Position numbers and translations under genes: made by a program. 64,000 nt of DNA, taken from NCBI GenBank assembly GCA_030386875.1, contig CM059577.1, positions 24,625,038 through 24,689,037 of the forward strand. The letters are read 5' to 3'. Every line of letters begins with the position of its first letter. Positions within the stretch are counted from its first letter, which is position 1. The stretch comes from Morinoia aosen (Eukaryota > Arthropoda > Malacostraca > Amphipoda > Talitridae). The notes beneath the pieces are model-generated. The model had not been told where the DNA came from and did not search any database. It saw nothing but the letters and a program-made list of their open reading frames with translations. This document shows, piece by piece, positions 11,808 to 23,800 of the stretch.

Positions 11808-14800
11808 CTGGGAAATGGCAAAAACATTAGTCCCGGAGGAACCTCTCACCTCAAATGTAATTATCGCAGGCGCAGAATTTTTTTTAAATTTATTACTTTT
11901 ATTTTTTTCGAGAATTTTTTTTTGAATTTTAAAGATATGTTCTGGTGAGTATTACGATAATTTTACGGTTTTCCAACCCTGACCGAGATTATCTATTTAT
12001 TCCTTTAAGCTACTAGAATTTCCGCCATAAAGGGAAGGATAAAGTCTTCATCTATGACTTTAACTCAATATAGCGATTTACTTCGAAAAATGTCACATAC
12101 TTTTTTACCTTCCCTAGTCTTATGCATCCAAAATTTTAGCACCATGGACAGCAAAACAGAGTGACACACTCGTATAGCAGTAATATTAACATAGATTTGC
12201 TAGTGCTTCAGTAATTCGTACTATATCGCGCCGTAGGTCTCACAGTTCAAAAATACAAACTTCACATCATCTCAGCAAAAAAATACTATATAATCGTTGT
12301 TCAATGCTTGTCACAATTACAATAACGGAAACAAAGCAACATCCATCACAAAAGCTGTTCCAATTGCCCCCCACACTATTGCACACACTTGTATAAATAA
12401 CCTTGAACACCCAATGCTGGCCTAATGCTTTGAGACCCTTTATTTCTCGCATCACTTCAATTTAAAACACGCACACGTCCAAACTTTTGAAAAATTTATA
12501 TTTAGAAGCACTGCATCACACACTGAAACCATTATTACAGCTACTTAAGGGGGTCCTCCAAGGCCCCTTTTCTCTCCGATGGTCATTTTTCATGTTTTTG
12601 TTGGAAAAGAACCCTTAGGTGGTGGACTATTCGGTCCTTAAATTTTATGGCGCTACGGACACAAAAAAAAAAATTTCAGGAGTTCAAATGTTTGTCTTGC
12701 AAAAATACATATACTGACCAAATTTCAGACCAATCGGATCAAAAAAATATTTTTTCCGGAGGACCCCCTTAAGGCAACAACGAAGATGTGTGGCCTTGTT
12801 AAACATTCCACTGACTGACTCCCAGTATCACTATAAAATCATTCACGGTCATTACCAATGTTGCACCTATACATCAAAAAGCTTACGAAAGAATGATTAC
12901 TGATCCATATACGAGCGCAGTGCAAAACTAAAGTAAGTTCTTCTCCATTCCAAATAAGCCTCTATACAAGCACAATACACTACCCCATTCATAAAAATTC
13001 AATCTTCACTCACCGTTCTTTTCGTGTATCTGTACTAGAGATTTAAAGGACTGCTGTGCTCGCGCCAGACTGTATTGACCCTGCAACAAAGAATGTTTTT
13101 CCTAACAAAAGCTCATTTCTTGGAATGGCGCTAAGAAGGCGCGACATAAAATTTGGTTCATCAAGAAATTGATCAGAATCATAAAAAATAAATTCAAGAA
13201 TATTGCATAAAGCTATGTCTCCTAATTATTGCATTAAATTGAGAAAAGAAAGTGAACTCCTACATTAGGTCGTGAACAACTGGCAGGATGAATTATAGCG
13301 CAAACTTATATCATACAAACTCTAAGTAGACTCGAGAAATATTTTCAATGCACAGTTTTGCCAACGCCACCCATAAAAACCATAGTTTTTGCTTCGTAAA
13401 ACATAGTTAGGTAAATAACATAATACATTAAATGCCAGTAACATTAGTGAATCTAGTAAAATAATTTCACGCTGCCACGTTGCTGCTGTTATGCAACAAA
13501 TATTTTATTGAACAGCATACGCGAGCTAAAAAATTGCATCAATATAAATTTTATTAATAGCACTAGTACGAGTCCAACAACACAAACTTGGGTAATATTT
13601 TCAATGACTAAACAAGTCTGAACTCATTTGAACATTAACAAATTTTCAAGATTAACTTTGATCATTCCTGAGGTAAATTGTACATTTTTGTTCTTTTATA
13701 ATTTTCTCAATTTTTTTTCCACGGTAAACTAACAACTCACACTTAAAAATGGTAAACACAATGACTTAAGGGTTTGCTTTAGCTTATGCCGATAATACAC
13801 CTCCATAGCTTTCGTCCAACTTGATAACTTTGCTATCAACAAATCTACAATTACATATAATGAAATATAATCATTTTGTACCTAGTCTACTTATTCTATA
13901 ACCCAACTATGTTGACCATCACACCCTTAACCTACTTTGTAAGTAACAAAACAATATCTAAGCTACTATTACTCACTTGGCCTACTTTGCAAGCACCAAA
14001 CCGTACCCTGGCTACCATCACTCACCTAGCCTGCTTTGCTAGCACCAAACCGTATCCTGGCTACCATCACTCACCTTGCCTACTTTGCTAGCACCAAACC
14101 GTACCCTGGCTACCATCACTCACCTAGCCTGCTTTGCTAGCACCAAACCGTATCCTGGCCACCATCACTCACCTAGCCTACTTAGCTAGCACCAAACCGT
14201 ATCCTGGCTACAATCACTCACCTTGCCTACTTTGCTAGCACCAACCCGTACCCTGGCTACCATCACTCACCTAGCCTGCTTTGCTAGCACTAAACCGTAT
14301 CCTGGCTACCATCACTCACCTTGCCTACTTTGCTAGCACCAAACCGTACCCTGGCTACCATCACTCACCTAGCCTTCTTTGCTAGCACCAAACCGTATCC
14401 TGGCTACCATCACTCGCCTAGCCTTCTTTGCTAGCACCAAACCGTATCCTGGCTACCATCACTCACCTAGCCTTCTTTGCTAGCACCAACCCGTACCCTG
14501 GCTACCATCACTCACCTTGCCTACTTTGCTAGCACCAAACCGTATCCTGGCTACAATAACTCACCTAGCCTTCTTTGCTAGCACCAAACCGTATCCTGGC
14601 TACCATCACTCGCCTAGCCTTCTTTGCTAGCACCAAACCGTATCCTGGCTACCATCACTCACCTAGCCTTCTTTGCTAGCACCAACCCGTACCCTGGCTA
14701 CCATCACTCACCTTGCCTACTTTGCTAGCACCAAACCGTATCCTGGCTACCATCACTCACCTAGCCTTCTTTGCTAGCACCAACCCGTACCCTGGCTACC

Positions 14801-17800
14801 ATCACTCACCTTGCCTACTTTGCTAGCACCAAACCGTATCCTGGCTACCATCACTCACCTAGCCTTCTTTGCTAGCACCAACCCGTACCCTGGCTACCAT
14901 CACTCACCTTGCCTACTTTGCTAGCACCAACCCGTACCCTGGCTACCATCACTCACCTTGCCTACTTTGCTAGCACCAACCCGTACCCTGGCTACCATCA
15001 CTCACCTTGCCTACTTTGCTGGCACCAAGCCGTATCCTGGCTACAATAACTCACCTTGCCTACTTTGCTAGCACCAAACTGTATCCTGGCCTTGCCCTTA
15101 ACGAGCGTGGCCGCTATTTGCATGATAACCGCCTCAATAGTGTATGCAGAACTCCAGCCCTGTTTGGTGAGCAGCTCCATACATATTGCGCCGCCGACCA
15201 GCACATAGCCTCCTGTGATAACAGGCGCTACTACGCGTACAAAGGGAGGCTCAAACGGAAACAGCTCCTGCAAAAGAAGTTAGAACTTAGCACTTTAGAA
15301 GGAATTCTCCTGGAAGAACATCAATAATAACACAACTCTACGCTATTCCACAGCATTTTAGAGGGAGGCAGATGTTGAGTCGGAGCATTCTTGCGTAAGT
15401 ACTTGCTACCTTCATATAAAGAGTTAATTATTCAATGCTAGATTAATAACACAATTCATCAATGAGATGAAAATATCGGTCAGAGAGATTAGCTTGTCAG
15501 CATTCCATAGTACCGTCAGTTGCTGCAGCAGAGCTTAGCAATTAACAGAGCAAGCTGGTCTCCTTTATAAGCTAGATTCATTCATGTATAGCCATTCCCC
15601 ATTTCTAACTAAGCAATAGAATGTGAGAAAGATCGTTTCAACACTTTTCATCTTTAATAACAAAAACAAACTAGGAAAAAGCTGTCTAAGCAAATACTAC
15701 TATACGAATCAATAAATCCTGCTCACCGTCATGTAGAGATAAGTTATAGACAAGTAAGAATAGGTGTGAGTTAAAAAATAAATGGAAGTATCTTAACAAC
15801 GTGAGAACGTAAATGGTATGCACAGGTGTACACCAAGTGCACAGATAAATTATCCAGTCGCGCAAGAAACGGTGTGTGTGCAAGAAAAATGAAAGAAGCT
15901 CAACCAAAATTATGATAAAAGAAACCCCAACACGCCTTGACGATAATACCGGCCACATTAATACCAATGATAATAAAGCTTATCATTGGAATCACACTTT
16001 CCGACCCCTAGGAACGAGAAAACTTTCTCTACAAAAGTTTTTCCTTTCAACTACTGACAGTAACACACGACTAACTTTCACTCTGCTCCAAGTGACACTC
16101 GCATCTACCACCGTGAGTGTGAGGCGGGGCACAAGCATTTGTCATAGTCAGCCTTGCCTCCGTCACATCCAACTGGGTCCTACCAGCATACGAAATGCTC
16201 CTACACCGCCTTTGAAGCATCACATTAGGGCAATGGATCTGAAACTTACACCAGAGAGATTCAATGCTCACTTTTCTCCGGGTACGTGCTATGAAAGGGA
16301 GAAAATTTGAAAAACTAAAAAATCAGCTTTCTATGAAAAAGAAATGGTGGTAAGCAACTCTCGTCTCGTTGCCGCGGTGTCAGGTGCTTGAGAGCTGTGC
16401 AGCAGTAGGGACAGTCCTCACGCGTTGCTGACTTGCAGATTAGATTATAGGTTAGTTTAAGCCTCCCTAACCACTCCAAAAAAGAGCGTATCAAAGAGAG
16501 GAAGGAAGAAGGAACCATTTAATATGGATACTAGGGAAAGCGGAATCTATGCAGAAGGGGGCATAAAAACACTAAATTGGGGGAAAGACGTTCATGAAAC
16601 AAGATTAAAGTTGAAGAAGAAAGTAGTAGATGCTGAAAAAAAAAGGACAGCAGTGAACCGAAAAAGGTGGTTCTTGACATAGCAAAAAACATTTTATTTC
16701 AACAAAAAGAAAGCCTACCTAACTCTCAACTCAGGCCCTCACACATTTTCCCCCTGGGAGCGCCGACTTGCAGTAAACTGAGATAATCGTAGGAAAACAT
16801 ATGAGCAAATACTTTCATTTTCTTTATTCTGAGGCAAATTCATTACTGAGCAGCGTATCACTTATCATAGTTTCCCGTAACAAAAATTTCTTATGCCATT
16901 GCTACCGTGAAGCAGTAGGAACATAGGTTTTCTAGCGCTTCAGTGGCTTAGACAATATTGCATCTAAGGTCTCACATATTTCAAGTACAAGCTTCCCTAG
17001 ATCACTATAAATAATAAAGTAGTACTGACGTGCATTTAGGGTTAACATCAGTGTTATAAAACAAACAGGGTAGAAGCCGCGTCACAGAAGTGGTTCCACT
17101 GATCATTCACATATACAAGGTGTCTACTAAAATGTCCATCCTCCATTTTAGCATTTTTTCGCACCTTTTAGCACATTTGAAGATGAAATTTTAGCACCCT
17201 TTTCCTTCAATAAGCTCCAATGATAACCACATATATACACATACATACAAATACATATACCGGGCTTATCTTCCCGATGGGAGGGTAGCCGACAGCAGGC
17301 CACAATCACCACATTTAGTCACTAGGCGGCGAGAGAGGCAGCACTGGCCGCACCTGAACTGCCAGGATCAGCAGCAGCCCAGCACAACCACCTTCCACAG
17401 TCAGGCCCGACAGCCATAGCTGGTTTACCCCGACCGCTTCATTGAGCGCAGCCTCTCCCTCCGCACAGGACAGGTCAACCCCATCACACGCGGGCAACTT
17501 CCAGTACGTCGTCAAAAATAAAATTACCTTCTTATGCACTGCCCCCACTCACTTCTGTCCGCAGCCATCCCTCTCGCCACGTCCACAGTCAGACCCCTCT
17601 TATACAAAGCACGTTTCACCCCATCCATCCAACTCGTCCGTGGTCTACCTCGCGTTCAAAGACCACTCACTTCCGACATATATATTTTTCACCAGCCGCT
17701 CAACTTTCATTCTTTCAACATGCCCAAACCATCCAAGCACTCTTTCATCCACTCGTCTGCTCAACTTTTTGATAACACCCGTCTGCCCCCTAACCAACTC

Positions 17801-20800
17801 ATTCCTGATCCTATCTCTTCTTGTTACTCCATACATGCTCCTCAAACACTTCATCTCAAACACATCCAACTTCCTCCTCTCAGTTGCTCTCAACCCCCAG
17901 GACTCTGCTCCATACAACAAAACTGGCACAATCAAGCTTTCATACAGTCCCCTCTTAGCATTCATACTCAAACTCCTGCATTCAAAAACTTTCCTCATTG
18001 CACCCAATGTCTTATAGCCTTCACTCACTCGATGCTTCACTTCTACTTCCATACTATCCTTAACAGTCACATCCGACCCGAGGTACCTAAAATGCTCTAA
18101 CTCCTCTAAAACTTCACCATTCAACCTCACATCCCAAGTTCCAAACACTCCACCTCTTGAACATCTCATCACTTTACTTTTGTTCAATTTACCCTCAATT
18201 TCCGCCTTTTGCACACTCTACCAAACTCTGCAACCAGTCACCTCAGTTTTTCCTCTGAATCAGACACAAGCGCTTTATCATCTGCAAACAACAGCGGACA
18301 CACTTCCCAATACCTACCATTTTGTCCCACCAACTGCGCACCCTTTCCCAACACTCTGGCATTCACTTCTCTCACCACACCATCCATAAACAAATTAAAC
18401 AACCACGGCGACATCATACATCCCTGTCTCACACCTGTCACAACTGGGAACCATTCACTCACCTCATTCTCTACTCTCACACATGCTCTGCTATCAAAGT
18501 AGAAACTCTTGATCGCATTCAACAGTCTCCCACCCACTCCAAACAAGCTTACCACTTCCCATAGCGCCTCACGATCCACTCTGTCATACGCCTTCTCTAG
18601 ATCCATAAATGCCCAATATACATCATTTCCCCTTTAATAAGTATTTTTCATTCACCTGCCTCACAGCAAACATTTGATCCACACAACCTCTACCACACCT
18701 AAAACCACACTGTTCTTCAGCAAGCACACGATCCGTCAACACTCTCACTCTTCCAATTAAAACTCTTCCATGCAGCTTCCCAACAACACTCAGTAGACTT
18801 ATACCCCTAGAATTACTGCACTCATACCTGTCACCTTTCCCCTTGTACAACGAAACTACACACGCGCTACTCCAATCAACCGGCACTTTACTAGCCTAGA
18901 AACATACATTTAATAAACGTACCAACCATTCTAAAACCACATTTCCTCCTTTCTTTAGACATTCAACCGTGCAGCCATCCATACCTGAAGCTTTCCCATT
19001 TTTCATTTCATCCAACGCACCTTTCACCTCTGCACTTCTTATTCAACTTCTATTCCCTTCACCAAACACAGGCATTCTAACATCGCTTCCAACAGCTACT
19101 ACTATTGCAACCCTATCATCCCTCACGTTCAGCAGTTCTTCAAAATAATAAGTATTTCTCCACTAGCAGCCTACCATTTGCATCCTTCACTCTTGCCTCA
19201 TTCTCCACCTGACCTTTCCTAATTCTCTTCAATTCCTTCCAGAAAACCTTCCTTCTCTCCATGAAATCACCTCCCAACTTCATCCCCCATTTCTCATCCG
19301 CCGCCCTCTTTGCTCTCCTTACCGTTCTTTGTACCTCTTTCTTCCTCTCCTCATACTCATCGAAATTTTGCTGGTTGCCTCGTTGCAACCACCTTTCGAA
19401 CGCCCCCCGCTTTCTTCTCACAGCCGCTCCTACTTCTCCGTTCCACCATTCACTCCCCTTTCTAATCCCCCCTCCAACTTTCTTTACCCCACACACTTCC
19501 CTTGCACATTTCTTCACCGCATCTTTAAACAACTTCCATTCCCCTTCCACTCCACCCACCTCACTTTCCTTCACCCTCCCATACTCTACTTTCATCTTCT
19601 CCTGATACACTCACGCTCAGAATCATGCAATTTGCTTACATTCAACACCTCGCTTCCACTCCTCCTTTTTACACCTCCCCACATTCCACTTACTCTCAAC
19701 TTTCCTTCCACCAAGCAATGATCCGAAATCCCATTCATCTCACCACAGAACACATCCACATCGAGCAAACGACCCATCACTCCCCTGCTAACCAAAATAT
19801 AATCAATCAATGCTCTCTCCTCTATCACACCTCCATTCGTCCTCACATATGTATACTTGTTTATACTTTTTTCTGAAACAAACTATTCCCAATCACTAAC
19901 TCACTCTCTACACATAAGGAAGGAGGAAGGCACCATTTAATATGGAGATAAGAGAATAGCATATGACACAAAAGCTGCCCAGTGATGAAGCAAGCATCAA
20001 CCATCCCTATTCTGACTGAAAAAGAAGTTAAAAGTGGATCATGATTGAGATTCCCAGATTTTCCTTAACTTAAGTTGACTTAGCACTCGTGTATTTTCAA
20101 ACTGAAGCTGGACATCAATTGCAAACACTATAGAGAGCTCGAAAAATCGCAAACAGCACGAACCTTAAAATGGAAATTGAAGAGGATATGGTCAAGTCCT
20201 TCCTTTTCTTTGAGCTGCACCATGTCATTGTATAGAGGAGAGTCAGAATCGACAACTTGCAATTTGACGTTCCACTCGTAGAGGCTGTCATTGATGAGAT
20301 CTACACTGTATACTCCTGCACAAATAACACCATCATTATCGGAGGGTTCAGTTTAGCATGCATCAAAACTCCTGAGCTCCAACACGACCTGATAAGTTCT
20401 GTAGTGCCACAAAAGATGCCTGCAAAATTTAACCCGTGTAATTGCTCTACAATGCTAAATAGAACGGATTAATTTATTGTGGAATTCCCTTCATTCTATC
20501 ACCAGCCCATTGAAAATTTCATCCAAATATGGGCAATAACATTGCACACCTGACAAATAATATACTCGTAAATTACCATTAGTGAAAAATTACTCTGATG
20601 ACAGCACACGTGCTGGTCAAATATATACATATTACACACAGAGATTTATCATTAACATTTTACCAGTGCATTTAGAATTTACTGATAAATCATGCTTCTC
20701 CAACATGAAAATTTTATAACTTAGTTTGCGCCACCCTCTAGCCCCAACATAGACGTTCCAAAGAAAGAATGGAAGAAAGCCCTACTTAGTTTGGAATCAG

Positions 20801-23800
20801 GGGGATTTTATTAGGGGTAGCAAGTACTACTAGGAGACAACATGTCTATGCACAAAGTGTGTCCCCACACCAGGTGCATAGAAGCAGCAAGACTGAAAAG
20901 TTCATCGAACAAAATAACAGTCGGAGAAGAAATTAATAGATGCAGCACAAAGGACAGTATAACTCAAAAATGATGGTCCATAACAAAACAAAAAACCTAT
21001 GCTATTCCCAAAAAAGGAAGCATATGTAACCTTCAGCAAAGACATGGCCAAAAGTATTGATCTTGGAAATGCACCATATCTCTAATAATAAAACGACATA
21101 CAGATCAGCGTTGAAGACAGTTCTTACACAACACACTAACATAAAAAAAAAGAATTCATAGAGACCACCTTAGCATAACACACAAGGCAAATGCCCAAAA
21201 TAAAAAATAAGGCATTTCCTTTGGCACAAAACAGAAACATTTACACAACATCGAATACTAAAGTTATAAACAAGCACACACTGACCAAAGAAAGCACATA
21301 AACACCAACACGTACCGAAACAATACACATTAATACTATGACCAGAAAAACACATATACACACACACACACCAGCAAGTAGCAAAATAGCAAAGAAGCAG
21401 ACACTGACCAGCCTTGAAGGCGTCGCTCTTGTAAATATCCCTGAGTTCCTTCATGAGGCGGTCGGTGGCCTGCACGGTGCCGGAAATGGAGCCCCTGAGG
21501 TAGTCCTGCCGCTGGTTCGCCTTGAGCCGCACCAGTGTGGCCAGGTTTGTGGGGTCGATGCCGTCGTCCTTCTGCACGTTGGGGCTGTTGGTTGTGTCGT
21601 CCATGTCCAGCTGAATGTCTTCCTCCATGTCCTCCTCCTCTTCTTCCATCTCTGAGTCTTCATAATCTTCCATTGGTGGCTGGAAACAATTTTCTGGTTA
21701 ACTGTTTTGCACAAGGTCAGTCATTTTAATATTCCTTGATTTCTTGACATAATTTTGAAGCAATCGTCCATTGGTGGCTTTTTATGATTTTAGAGGTTAT
21801 TAATTCCATGGTATTACCTAGTTTACACAAGGAAAGTCATTTTAATCTCCTTAGTCATTTGTACATTGTGATTCTGAAATAATGATAGCGGTTGGCTACA
21901 AAGAAGCCTAAAATTTTTTAAATTTAAGCAAGCAGTTTTAGATTATTGCACAGAATTGAGATACTCATATCTCCATTTCTTTCAGTTAGCTCATTTCGTT
22001 TCTAGACATGTGACTAACTCTTGACAGTACATGGGTAACTTTTGCACCTCGTGTTTCTGGTTGCTTCAGTAACAGCACATAAACAGACAAATCCTCTCCT
22101 GGAAATGAACCACATACACTACAAGAAGCACATCGGTGGTCCCAACGCAAAACAGAACTCGGGAGCACACTTGCGACTGGAGAGCAATAACTTCATCATC
22201 CTCCTAGCAACAAAACTTGGTCTTATCCAAATCCTCCTTGATGCGACGAGACCAAAACACACAAACCAAAAATTAAGCAATGAGAATTAGCTGTGCAGCA
22301 CATCAAATACTGAATAGTTTATGTAACACTACAGCAGATATTACAGCAATTCATTAATATAAAATTACTAGGTCATGAGCATTAGTAGGTAATTGCAATA
22401 ATTGCTGCTCAAAGCTTACATAGGCAAACCAACTTTCATTTGCAGGTATGTGAACACAAGGAAATTCAAGTGCACCATGATAAACAAATGAAATCGTTTA
22501 GCCAGGACTCAACTTTTAAACTAACATTAAATCAGCAATGTCAGCTACATTTCACGAAATTGAATACAGAAGCACTAATCTATTACCCAACAAAACACAA
22601 TTCCTTAATTGCTTGGGGAGACTGTCCATCCCTAACCCCACCCATTAAATCAGATACCCGAACACTACATCTGACTGAAATTTTTGTTTCCTCAACATTT
22701 TGAATTACAATTTAAAATAATTGATCAAATTTCATTCCCATGTTATCCTAACACAAAAATAGAGGAATAAAAAATTTCGGCACTTTTGAACAGTTCCTAT
22801 AAAAAGTTTTCCCACAAGAATTATAGCTTGAATACAGTGAATAAAAAATCCCGTCATTTCAGAGGTGATGGTATCCTCCTCCATTTCATCAAGATGACCA
22901 ATCATGTGCAGCAGCTTGGTTTTATCATATTTTATGCACTTAAATTAATAATTTAAAACCCGTTTTCAGACAAACTGTAGCTGTAACTTGACAAAATACT
23001 CTCAGTGTTTTTTATGGAAATAAGCAAACTAGAGCTTATGATAATTTTTCCTCACATGGTGTACATATTTGAAAAGCCAGTTTAAAAATCTTATCCAGAT
23101 ATAAGATGTAGCTCTAACTCAGTTATCATTAACCATGATGGAAGTAGGCTAATGCCTATGGTGAAAAAGAAGACGATTGTCCCCACACAGCGCATAGTTG
23201 CTCACGTGTTTAGAGTCAGGAGCCACAGATCCTGCAGAAGGGGAAGGAGGCGGGAGCGCATTGAAGCTTAGCTTCTGCTCCAGGTCAGGTGGGTCATGCA
23301 TGCCAAACGAGGAGCACAGCTCCTGCAATAACAACTTCACCTGCTGCACCACCTGCAACAGATTAGATTAGATGTTACTATAAGCCTCCCTAACAGTGAC
23401 AAAAGGCGTTCCAAAGAGAGGAAGGAGGAAAGTGCTATTTTATATGGAGTTAAGGGAATGTGGAATCTAAACACGAGGTGCATGGAAACAGGAAGTTGAA
23501 GAAGAAAATAGTAGGTGCTGAAAAATAGGACAGCAGTCAACCAAAAAAGATAGGACACCAGTGAACCACAATAGATAGGACAGCCGTGAACCAAAACAAA
23601 AAACCTATTCTATTCAAAAAAAGGAAGGCCTACTTATCATTAGTTTAAAACCTCTCTTATTCCCCCAAGGAGGAATAATTCCCATAGATACAATAGTTGA
23701 ATCCCCCTGAGGGGCCACCCACAACAATAGCACACACAAGTCAGGATTTGTATCATCACTGATAATACCACCTCCATCTTACATGATTAGATATGCCTCC

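Noticed and set aside
13900-15100. CRISPR-like array
   Set aside because: The repeats are contiguous 49-bp units without unique spacers, in an intron of an animal gene. The same reasoning rejects the 23-bp, 43-bp, 25-bp and 20-bp arrays as CRISPR.
17442-18100. Long plus-strand open frames (191 and 188 codons)
   Set aside because: Antisense shadows of the LINE reverse transcriptase C-terminal region, which is clearly coded on the minus strand.
17235-19912. LINE as an active element or the partner of retroposon family A
   Set aside because: It is 5'-truncated and frameshifted, and its TATG-rich tail differs from the TAATC tail of family A.
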